This document shows positions 1-6,278 of a DNA stretch of 26,495 bases, in pieces. Within the stretch, counting starts at the first letter, position 1. Each line of letters begins with the position of its first letter. The position numbers were made by a program, and so were the translations under genes. This DNA comes from a virus: positions 1 through 26,495 of the IMG/VR virus record IMGVR_UViG_3300025818_000152; one strand, given 5' to 3'. The notes beneath the pieces are model-generated. The model saw nothing but the letters and a program-made list of their open reading frames with translations. It did not search any database and was not told the DNA's origin.

Positions 1-318
1 ACAGGTGAGATCGCCGACGTTTGTGTTTGGGATAGGGTCTTAAATATAGCCGAGCAGAGCTTAATTTGTTATCAGGGTTTCTCTGGATTATATATCCGCA
101 AAGGGTTAAGGTTCGCTGTTCCTTTCGTGGGGAGTTCTATTATAGATTACAAAGGTTCAGCGATTGCTGAGTTTGCCGGAATCCCAACCAATCATCCTCC
201 TATTAAGTACCCATTTAACCGTCTTGAGAATCCAGCTTACAATATTTTATCAGCACCAACAGGGGGTTCTACTTTAGGCATAATGACAACACGTACAGGA
301 TGGTGGGGGGATTTATGA
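1..318 (+). CDS. C-terminal part of a LamG-domain phage protein (5' end outside window)
   Basis: The frame is open from the first base and ends at the TGA at 316-318, so only the last 105 residues are visible. The opening segment (GEIADVCVWDRVL, then an IAEQS helix) looks like the last strands of a LamG/concanavalin A-like domain, a fold that usually binds carbohydrate or decorates phage surface proteins. The following tail is not recognised. The stop overlaps the next gene's start as ATGA. Its position just before the nozzle genes and the presence of other LamG domains nearby suggest a virion surface protein. The full architecture and function are unknown because the N-terminus is missing. 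Confidence 0.6.
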   Translation, partial: TGEIADVCVWDRVLNIAEQSLICYQGFSGLYIRKGLRFAVPFVGSSIIDYKGSAIAEFAGIPTNHPPIKYPFNRLENPAYNILSAPTGGSTLGIMTTRTGWWGDL

Positions 319-551
319 TGCAAGAGAGGAGAAATGATCTTGGGATGAAAATCGTAATTAGTGTTTTCTCAGGAATTATTATGTTGCTTATTAGCTTATT
401 CGTCAACGCTGTGTGGGTGACGGCGAATGAGGGGAAGAATAAAGCGTTTGAAATAGGAGAGAGGGTGACGGCGATAGAAGCTAAGTTTTCGTCTATCTCT
501 CAGGATTTAACAGAAATAAAAGACCTTCTAAGACGGAAGGTTCCAAATTAA
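315..551 (+). CDS. small membrane protein with C-terminal coiled coil
   Basis: This 78-residue protein has a short charged N-terminus, one strongly hydrophobic helix at about residues 12-38, and then a charged heptad-like stretch (GERVTAIEAKF to IKDLLRRK) likely to form a coiled coil. I chose the ATG at 315 because it overlaps the upstream stop and lies 4 bases after a G-rich SD (gggggg); an in-frame ATG at 300 lacks such a site. A single membrane helix followed by a coiled coil resembles phage inner-membrane spanins and XhlA-type lysis accessories, and two more tiny membrane proteins follow. No family-specific motif is visible, so a lysis role is only inferred. Confidence 0.6.
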   Translation: MMQERRNDLGMKIVISVFSGIIMLLISLFVNAVWVTANEGKNKAFEIGERVTAIEAKFSSISQDLTEIKDLLRRKVPN

Positions 552-559
552 GGAGAAAT

Positions 560-652
560 ATGGTTAACTTTCTAGTGGGGATCGCATTAGGCGGGGCGTT
601 GGCAGTCGTTTATTTTACCTTAACCGGATCAACTCTTAAATTCAGAAAATAA
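560..652 (+). CDS. 30-residue single-helix membrane protein
   Basis: ATG at 560 follows the SD AGGAG (551-555) at good spacing. The product is essentially one membrane helix, MVNFLVGIALGGALAVVYF, followed by a short polar tail ending in KFRK. It sits between two other small membrane-protein genes, and its TAA abuts the next ATG (TAAATG), so translation is probably coupled. The good SD and tight packing support a real gene despite the size. The function is unknown; a holin- or lysis-related role is possible from context only. Confidence 0.5.
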   Translation: MVNFLVGIALGGALAVVYFTLTGSTLKFRK

Positions 653-916
653 ATGCCGATTTGGCTGGTTCCTATCATTAGCTTTTTAGGGAAGCGTGGG
701 ATTCACTTCATAGTCTACGCCGTTTTCGCTTTGATAGGTGTAGGGTTATGGCAGAAGTTTTTTCCGAGTAATTCAAGTAATATCGAAAAGATAGAGAAAC
801 AAGTCAACGTCTACGGGGCAGACAGCCAGCGTGAGCCGTTGTTCGGGTGCGCGGCGTGGCGGTTACAGACAGAAGTGTACTGGAAAAGAAATGAAAGTCG
901 ACCACCAACAGAGTAA
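653..916 (+). CDS. small membrane protein, lysis-type candidate
   Basis: The start codon directly follows the preceding stop (TAAATG) and there is no strong SD, so reinitiation is likely. The 87 residues hold one hydrophobic segment (about 10-36, containing FIVYAVFALIGVGLW), then a soluble part with an EKIEKQVNVYG stretch and a small Cys/Trp-rich patch (FGCAAWRLQ). The 3' end overlaps the start of the next gene at 891. It is the third consecutive small membrane protein, so a role in lysis or in membrane passage of DNA can be suggested but not shown. Confidence 0.55.
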   Translation: MPIWLVPIISFLGKRGIHFIVYAVFALIGVGLWQKFFPSNSSNIEKIEKQVNVYGADSQREPLFGCAAWRLQTEVYWKRNESRPPTE

Positions 917-1877
917 CTTTACCGCGGGCGAGCTTGCTCCGACGTTGTTTGGAAGAACGGATATAGCGCAGTATGTAAATGCCTGTGCTATTGTTGAGAA
1001 TTTCTTAGTAAGGCCGCATAGTTCTTTGATAAGTTGTCCCGGGACAGAGTTTATTAATGATGCTAAGTACACAAGTGGGGCATCGACGGCTAATACGTTG
1101 GCGTTGTATGTGCCGTTCTCAACTGATTTTTCAGATGAGTCTCCATATAATCACATTCCATCTTCTTCTGTTGTGACTCTTAGCACAGCGACATTTGCGA
1201 CATCACCGGCAAGCGGGCATTTCCCGAACACTTCTAGCTCAATTCTTATTTATTCATATCATTCCATATTTGAATTAGACGATAACAATTTCGAGATAGG
1301 TGTCCGATTTCGTATCAGCAATCAATTAGTACATGGGGATAGTAGAACAATAATAAGCAAGGGTCGTCCTCATGTTGGGGCATCTGATTTCGGTGGATTC
1401 AGTATATTTATTGGAACGGAGAATTTTGGCGAAAATGATAGGCTTCAGGCTGTTGTAGGTGGCTTTGGGAACTACTATGGGTGTGATTACACAATGCCTG
1501 CCAGTACAAAGTTTCAAGCAAATACTTGGTATAAAGTAATGACAAATAGAATTAGCAACACAATGTATTTGTATTTAGACGATGTTCTTGTTGCTACAGC
1601 CGATCTGACGGGTGTTATAGTTCCTGAAGACAATGTTCCTGTTGTGATTGGCGGGCAAATAAATTCGTCAGAGTCTGGTTATGAGGCGAGAATAAATGGG
1701 TATGTTGATGAAGCATATATTATTAATGGGATTTCTCCAGCGGAATATCCAACAACAAGGGTTTACGGCCGTTCCCGCCTGATTCCCTTCGTGTTCAGCC
1801 GGGATGACGCTTACGCGATCGAGTGCGGGGAGAGTTACTTTAGGTTCTACACCAACGGAGGGGTAGTCAACGCGTGA
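891..1877 (+). CDS. nozzle N-terminal module, copy 1, with LamG insertion
   Basis: This 328-residue protein has three parts. Residues 1-60 (SNFTAGELAPTLFGRTDIAQY to GTEFINDAKY) match the N-terminal signature of podovirus nozzle/tail proteins, which typically read as SF..GE.SP.L.GR.D...Y, then NF.V...G, then PGT.F. Residues of about 61-291 are a beta-rich LamG/concanavalin-like domain (NTWYKVMTNRISNTMYLYLDD, then IGG and GYVDEAYI). The last 37 residues (SRLIPFVFSRDDAYAIE to YFRFYTNGGVVNA) resume the nozzle module. In most relatives this module continues into the nozzle body; here the gene stops. ATG 891 aligns with the start of copy 2, whereas the longer frame from 831 adds an unrelated 20 residues. 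The LamG part would project from the tail and could bind glycans (inference). Confidence 0.75.
   Translation: MKVDHQQSNFTAGELAPTLFGRTDIAQYVNACAIVENFLVRPHSSLISCPGTEFINDAKYTSGASTANTLALYVPFSTDFSDESPYNHIPSSSVVTLSTATFATSPASGHFPNTSSSILIYSYHSIFELDDNNFEIGVRFRISNQLVHGDSRTIISKGRPHVGASDFGGFSIFIGTENFGENDRLQAVVGGFGNYYGCDYTMPASTKFQANTWYKVMTNRISNTMYLYLDDVLVATADLTGVIVPEDNVPVVIGGQINSSESGYEARINGYVDEAYIINGISPAEYPTTRVYGRSRLIPFVFSRDDAYAIECGESYFRFYTNGGVVNA
1041..1069 (+). repeat. 29-bp direct repeat, left copy (LamG insertion boundary, copy 1)
   Basis: The 29 bases beginning gggacagagtttattaatga are identical to 2841-2869 in module copy 3. They encode GTEFINDAKY, the last nozzle residues before the LamG insertion. 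Such identity between otherwise diverged copies marks a recent duplication or recombination joint. Confidence 0.85.
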
Positions 1878-2182
1878 AAACCGATTTCCAACAGACCAGC
1901 TTTGTGGGAGGGGAGATCGCCCCGGCTTTATTTGGTAGGTCGGACATCGCCCAATATGAATACGCGTGTGAGAAATTGGAGAATGTGTTAGTTACCCCTT
2001 TCGGGAGTTTGATTAGCTGTCCGGGGACTGAGTACATCGGAGGGACTAAGCACTCGGCACAGAGTACGAATAACACGTCTAGGCTTTTACCTTTTGTCTT
2101 TTCTAGGGACGATTCGTTTGCGATAGAGATGGGGCATAACTATTTCAGATTCTTTACTAACGGGGGAGCCGTAACGCAATGA
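1874..2182 (+). CDS. nozzle N-terminal module, copy 2, without LamG
   Basis: The GTG start overlaps the stop of copy 1 (GTGA), with a G-rich SD (ggagggg) about a dozen bases upstream. The 102 residues align without gaps to the first 60 residues of copies 1 and 3 (MKTDFQQTSFVGGEIAPALF, GRSDIAQY, SLISCPGTEY). After a roughly 10-residue linker they run straight into SRLLPFVFSRDDSFAIE and YFRFFTNGGAV. This is the module as it appears in ordinary nozzle proteins, so the LamG domains of the neighbours are insertions. The 3' 43 bases are overlapped on the other strand by the HNH gene. It probably assembles with the body protein encoded at 3695, but this is inferred. Confidence 0.75.
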   Translation: MKTDFQQTSFVGGEIAPALFGRSDIAQYEYACEKLENVLVTPFGSLISCPGTEYIGGTKHSAQSTNNTSRLLPFVFSRDDSFAIEMGHNYFRFFTNGGAVTQ

Positions 2183-2676
2183 AGGTCAAATCTACTATGG
2201 CATTTAGGACACAATCTTTGCCAATCTTCAATTTTTCTTCGGTATTTGTGATCTATATTAGACCAATGATATATTTTTGCTTTAGTCGTACCGCATTGCC
2301 AACAAACTCTAGGCTTTCCAGCTATATTCTCAACCCAAATGTGGGTAGCTCTATAGCCAGATTTTTCTCCTTTCCAAGTAGGGCTTTTCTCACCGAGGAA
2401 TATTCCAATATGGGAAATACTAAGTTTCTTTCTAGTTTCTCGACTTACAAATCTCCCGCGGTTAGCAATACCGTAACATTCTCTAGAGCAATATTTTCTT
2501 TTGTTTTCATAAGCAGAAAACGCCTTACAGCAATTATGACAAAAATATCTTTTTATTCTAATTTTCTTTCTAATCGATACAGCGCAGAGTATGGAGCAAA
2601 ATTTCCCATGTCCACGCTTCACATGGTATGGTCTAGGATTAAATTCTTTATTGCAAACAATGCAGTTTTTTATCAT
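2140..2676 (-). CDS. HNH homing endonuclease with NUMOD3-like motif
   Basis: This 178-residue protein is a site-specific DNA endonuclease of the phage HNH type. It has two Cys4 zinc-finger-like pairs (C5/C8/C27/C31 and C46/C49/C63/C67) and a NUMOD3-like DNA-binding motif near 78-91 (SRETRKKLSISHIG). Next comes the common linker EKSPTWKGEKSGYRA, and then the HNH core: CWQC at 125-128, N140-I-D-H143, and CPKCH at 156-160. The last 12 residues (CVTAPPLVKNLK) are simply the antisense reading of copy 2, which supplies the stop codon, as expected of an inserted gene. The region is visibly more AT-rich than its flanks. Its insertion lies precisely at the start of module copy 3. A free-standing element is likely, since there is no room for an intron core around it. 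Confidence 0.85.
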   Translation of the reverse strand: MIKNCIVCNKEFNPRPYHVKRGHGKFCSILCAVSIRKKIRIKRYFCHNCCKAFSAYENKRKYCSRECYGIANRGRFVSRETRKKLSISHIGIFLGEKSPTWKGEKSGYRATHIWVENIAGKPRVCWQCGTTKAKIYHWSNIDHKYRRKIEDWQRLCPKCHSRFDLHCVTAPPLVKNLK

Positions 2677-2682
2677 ATAAGG

Positions 2683-2711
2683 ATTATACCATTAAAACAG
2701 ATATAATTCAA
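2683..2711 (-). promoter_or_regulatory. sigma70-type promoter of the HNH gene, leaderless geometry
   Basis: On the minus strand TTGAAT (2711-2706), a 17-bp spacer and a perfect TATAAT (2688-2683) precede the HNH start codon by only six bases. The expected transcription start therefore falls at or next to the ATG at 2676, with no room for an SD. The -35 matches consensus at four of six positions. The promoter lies inside the coding start of module copy 3. Confidence 0.55.
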
Positions 2712-3686
2712 ACCACATTTACAGGGGGAGAGTTTTCTCCGAGGTTATTCGGCAGGACGGATATTGCTCAGTACACAACAGCCTGCGCGGTGGTGGAGAA
2801 TATGCTTGTAAGGCCTTATGGGACGATTATCTCTACACCGGGGACAGAGTTTATTAATGATGCTAAGTATGACACATCTGGATTATCTGATGATGATATC
2901 GACGAAGATGTGATTTTATATCTTGAGATGGAAGGAACAAATGGATCAACCACATTCACCGATTCATCTTCATATAATCATTCGATAAGTGCTACAGGGG
3001 GGAATGTTGCAATCAGTACGGCACAATACAAGTTTGGCGGTTCATCGGCTTTATATCAATATGTAGCGGTAGAGGATGAGCAGGAGAGAATATATGTAGC
3101 AGATAATGACGTATTTGATATTCATATTGCACAAGATCGCACTTATGAGTTGTGGATGAGATGGACAGATTTAGCCCCGGCGGGGAATGGGAATAATAAT
3201 TTTTATTACCAAGTTGGCCCTAATTCCGATCTGATTAGATGCGATGCCGATGAATTTGTTGTTGGTTCGGTGCGTTTTGGATTCAATATGACAGACTCAG
3301 GTTCCGGTAGTGGGGTGGCCCAATCTTCCGATCTAACCCCAAGCCTGAATGAATGGCACCATATTGCTTATGTAAAGAGTTCAAGCACATTGAATATATA
3401 TCTCGATGGTTCCAATATTGCTTCCGCGACTTTCTCAGCTGGTTTTGTTTTTGCTGCGCCAAACTCTGCGGTTGTTATAGGGCAAAGAACAGACGGTTAT
3501 ATGGACAGCTTTATTATTACAAACCGAGCAAAGTATACGTCTAATTTTACTCCACCCACGGGTGGAAGAAATTACGGCCGTTCTCGCCTGATCCCCTTCG
3601 TGTTCAGCCGTAACGACGCTTATGCTATCGAAGCCGGAGAAACATATTTCAGATTTTATACTAATGGTGGAGTAGTAAACGCTTAG
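2691..3686 (+). CDS. nozzle N-terminal module, copy 3, with LamG; probable AUU start
   Basis: The protein has the same layout as copy 1. Residues 1-60 (IKTDIIQTTFTGGEFSPRLF to GTEFINDAKY) align without gaps to copies 1 and 2. A different LamG domain fills about 61-294 (LNEWHHIAYVKSSSTLNIYLDG, then VVIGQRTDGYMDSFII), and the last 37 residues are almost identical to the end of copy 1. No ATG, GTG or TTG occurs between the stop at 2640-2642 and GTG 2790, which would delete the first half of the module. The codon matching Met1 of the other copies is ATT at 2691, eight bases after AGGA (2679-2682). The ATG that once began this gene probably remains at 2179, separated by the HNH insertion. An AUU start is therefore inferred; loss of function is the alternative. 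Confidence 0.65.
   Translation: MKTDIIQTTFTGGEFSPRLFGRTDIAQYTTACAVVENMLVRPYGTIISTPGTEFINDAKYDTSGLSDDDIDEDVILYLEMEGTNGSTTFTDSSSYNHSISATGGNVAISTAQYKFGGSSALYQYVAVEDEQERIYVADNDVFDIHIAQDRTYELWMRWTDLAPAGNGNNNFYYQVGPNSDLIRCDADEFVVGSVRFGFNMTDSGSGSGVAQSSDLTPSLNEWHHIAYVKSSSTLNIYLDGSNIASATFSAGFVFAAPNSAVVIGQRTDGYMDSFIITNRAKYTSNFTPPTGGRNYGRSRLIPFVFSRNDAYAIEAGETYFRFYTNGGVVNA
2841..2869 (+). repeat. 29-bp direct repeat, right copy (LamG insertion boundary, copy 3)
   Basis: Identical to 1041-1069. At the other boundary both copies also share near-identical DNA (ttacggccgtt, then cgcctgat and ccttcgtgttcagcc), at 1763 onward and 3572 onward. The LamG cassettes are thus flanked by recombinogenic sequence. Confidence 0.85.
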
Positions 3687-3694
3687 GAGATCAA

Positions 3695-5704
3695 ATGGCA
3701 GCTTATGAATTAACACACACTTACACAGCAAGTCAAATCTACGACATACAGTACGCGCAGATAAACGACGTTATTTATCTCGCCCACCCCGACCACCCAC
3801 CGAGGAAACTGACAAGAATCGCCTCGAATAACTGGACTTTAACGGATGTGCCTTTTATTGGAGGCCCGTTCTTTACCGATAACGGAATCCTCTCTGGTTC
3901 TTCCATCTTACTCTTAACTTCGGCTACGATCACCGCGAGTGCCACGGCTGGAACGGTTACTCTCTCAGCGAGTGCGAACATCTTTACAGCTTCTGGTTCG
4001 ACATTAGGTCACGTTAATACTTTTTGGAAAGTCGGGTCGACTGTAACGAGTGCCACGACCGGCTTAGATGAACAGGGGTATGTGAAGATCACAGCAGTCA
4101 CTAATCCGTCCACAGCGACGGCAACGGTAATGAAAACTCTTTCCACGGCTTCGGCTACGACTAACTGGGCGCAGGGGGCTTGGTCTTATGTGTTAGGGTT
4201 TCCTGCTCGGACAACCTTTTACCAGCAAAGACTTGTATTCGCTCGCACAGATTATCAACCACAGAACGTCTGGTTGTCTAAATCTTTCGAGTTTGAAAAC
4301 TTCGCTCTTGATGGGGGAGAGGACGACGACGCGATAGACATACAGCTTGCCTCTAACGAATCGAACGAAATCAAGTGGATCGTTCCTGGGACTAATTTAA
4401 TCGCCGGTACGTACGGAGGGGAGTTTGTTATCAAGTCTGGTGATGGTTCTCCTTTAACGCCAGCCAACACGAACGTCGGGAAGGAAACATCTTGGGGGTC
4501 TGAGGCGGTTGTGCCTAAGAAGATAGGAAACTTCTTTTATTACATTCAAAGATTCAGCCGTAAGGTACGGGAGCTTTTCTTTAACTTCGACCTAGACGCT
4601 TATAAATCGGTAGATAAGACTATCCTTTCCCCACACATAGCAGGGGATGGGTTTATAGATATGGCTTACCAACAAAACCCTGACTCTATTCTTTGGTGTG
4701 TTACGTCACAAGGGACGATCTCGACAATGACTAGAGAGGTCGATCAAGAGGTGCAGGGGTGGGCTAGACAAACAACTATCGGAAACTATGAGTCTATCGT
4801 TTCAATTCCATCTCAGAGCGAGCCGCACGACGAGGTTTGGGTGGTTGTTAAGAGGACGTTAGGAAGTGGAGCCGAGAGAAGGTATATCGAAAGATTTAAA
4901 AGCCCTATCGTGCCGGATAGAAAAGATGACTGTTTCTACGTCCACTCAGGTTTGACTTACAACGCCTACGATGAAACAGCTTCTCCCACGTCATACACGA
5001 TCAGTCTATCAGCGACAGCCGGGACGACTGTTGTGGTGACTTCTTCCGGGGCGTACTTCGCTATCGGGGATATAGGGCAGAGAATAAGAGCGATAGACGC
5101 AGACGGTGACACAGTAGGGGAGTTAGAGGTCACAGCTTTCACTTCTTCGACGGTGGTTGTTGGAGAGGTAAAGACGAATTTCGACGCTACTTCATACACA
5201 GGTGGAGAGTGGGGGCTTTCTGTTTCGACTGTGTCAGGGTTAGACCATCTTGAGGGGTTGGAGGTGGTTGTCTTAGCTGACGGAGGGTTAGATAAACCGA
5301 ATAAGACAGTTTCCGGAGGGGCGATCAGTTTAGAGTACAACTATTTCAAAGTCCACGCGGGGCTTCCGTACACTCAAAAGATTCAGACTTTACCCATCGA
5401 AGCCGGTAGTCAAAGAGGGACTTCTCAATGCAAAATCCAAAAGATTAACGAATTAGGATTTAAAGTGAACAACTCTCACACCGGGTTTTATGTAGGAGGA
5501 ACAGAGTCCACTTTAGACAGGGTGCAGTTTAGAAATTCAGCGACAGAAATGGGGACACCTGAGGCCCTATACACAGGGGTAATTCCAAAGATACCTTTTG
5601 GTGATGGGTACAGGTACGGCGCGCAGGTGTGGATTCAGAACCCCGACCCACTTCCCGTCGAGCTTTTATCAGTTGTATACACGGTCGATACCAATGACAA
5701 GTAG
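3695..5704 (+). CDS. nozzle (tail tubular B-like) body protein
   Basis: This 669-residue protein forms the main part of the short-tail nozzle through which DNA leaves the virion. It opens with YELTHTYTASQIYDIQYAQ, then NDVIYLAHPDHPPRKLTR and NWTLTDVPFIGGPF. In other podoviruses these motifs lie directly downstream of the SRLIPF.FS...YFRFY.NGG module on the same polypeptide. Later parts (FPARTTFYQQRLVFARTDYQ and WLSKSFEFENF, then IKWIVPGTNLIAGTYGGEF) are also typical. The body is beta-rich with Thr/Ser/Ala-rich inserts near residues 70-140 and 430-500. The SD GGAG (3686-3689) precedes ATG 3695, so the split is a true gene boundary. It is expected to pair with the three upstream modules. Confidence 0.75.
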   Translation: MAAYELTHTYTASQIYDIQYAQINDVIYLAHPDHPPRKLTRIASNNWTLTDVPFIGGPFFTDNGILSGSSILLLTSATITASATAGTVTLSASANIFTASGSTLGHVNTFWKVGSTVTSATTGLDEQGYVKITAVTNPSTATATVMKTLSTASATTNWAQGAWSYVLGFPARTTFYQQRLVFARTDYQPQNVWLSKSFEFENFALDGGEDDDAIDIQLASNESNEIKWIVPGTNLIAGTYGGEFVIKSGDGSPLTPANTNVGKETSWGSEAVVPKKIGNFFYYIQRFSRKVRELFFNFDLDAYKSVDKTILSPHIAGDGFIDMAYQQNPDSILWCVTSQGTISTMTREVDQEVQGWARQTTIGNYESIVSIPSQSEPHDEVWVVVKRTLGSGAERRYIERFKSPIVPDRKDDCFYVHSGLTYNAYDETASPTSYTISLSATAGTTVVVTSSGAYFAIGDIGQRIRAIDADGDTVGELEVTAFTSSTVVVGEVKTNFDATSYTGGEWGLSVSTVSGLDHLEGLEVVVLADGGLDKPNKTVSGGAISLEYNYFKVHAGLPYTQKIQTLPIEAGSQRGTSQCKIQKINELGFKVNNSHTGFYVGGTESTLDRVQFRNSATEMGTPEALYTGVIPKIPFGDGYRYGAQVWIQNPDPLPVELLSVVYTVDTNDK

Positions 5705-5715
5705 AGGAGATTAAA

Positions 5716-6270
5716 ATGTCTTTCGGTGGATTAATACTTGCTATGAACGCTGTCCAAGCTATCGCCCAAATCGGGCAGGGAAAGGTAGCGAAAGCGGAAG
5801 CTAACTACAACGCCACTCTTGTTGAAGGCGAAGCGAATATGATCGGCGCGCAACAGGAGATCGAGTATGGACAGTATGAAAGATTGAAAGGTAGGACGCT
5901 CAGTCAATCTGTCAATGCTGTGGCCGGGCAGGGAGTAGGGTTAGGCGGTTCAGCTATGGCGGTAATGTTAAAGACTCAAAAGGAAATAGGAATCGACCAA
6001 GCTATCGGACAGTTTAACCTTGAGCAACAGAAACAATATAAGTTAAATGAAGCAGGTCAGATTAGAAGGTATGGGGCACAGGCGGCGAGGACAGGGTATA
6101 CAAACGCTTTTAGTACAATTTTGACTGGCGTTTCTAATTACGGGATGTATAAGGGATGGGGTCAAGATATGGGCGGTGGGGGAATAAGCAACAAAGGGAA
6201 TATCTATGGAAGTGGAACGCCCAAAGGAACAATCGACACAGGGTCTTGGAGTAAGTTTTATCATCAATAA
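5716..6270 (+). CDS. internal virion protein, gp14-like
   Basis: This 184-residue protein starts after a clear SD (gaggagatt). Residues 1-20 are hydrophobic (GGLILAMNAVQAIAQIG). A long alanine-, glutamine- and glutamate-rich helix follows (KVAKAEANYNATLVEGEA, GQYERLKGRTLSQSV), then a Gly-rich segment AVAGQGVGLGGSAMAVM and a glycine-rich tail. This layout, and the place directly after the nozzle and before two larger helical proteins, match the small internal/ejection protein (gp14) of T7-like phages, which inserts in the outer membrane during DNA ejection. Sequence identity to T7 itself is not evident, so the call leans on synteny. Confidence 0.6.
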   Translation: MSFGGLILAMNAVQAIAQIGQGKVAKAEANYNATLVEGEANMIGAQQEIEYGQYERLKGRTLSQSVNAVAGQGVGLGGSAMAVMLKTQKEIGIDQAIGQFNLEQQKQYKLNEAGQIRRYGAQAARTGYTNAFSTILTGVSNYGMYKGWGQDMGGGGISNKGNIYGSGTPKGTIDTGSWSKFYHQ

Positions 6271-6278
6271 GGAGTAAT

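Noticed and set aside
2179-2706. A 175-residue plus-strand frame antisense to the HNH gene, starting at the displaced ATG
   Set aside because: Its product has no family character beyond mirroring the HNH gene, while the minus-strand frame has full zinc-finger and HNH motifs. It also ends in another frame from copy 3.
1860-3700. Frameshift or stop-codon recoding joining the nozzle modules to each other or to the body
   Set aside because: Genes are in different frames, no slippery heptamer precedes the stops at 1875 or 3684, reading through TAG 3684 soon meets TAA in the wrong frame, and the body has its own SD.
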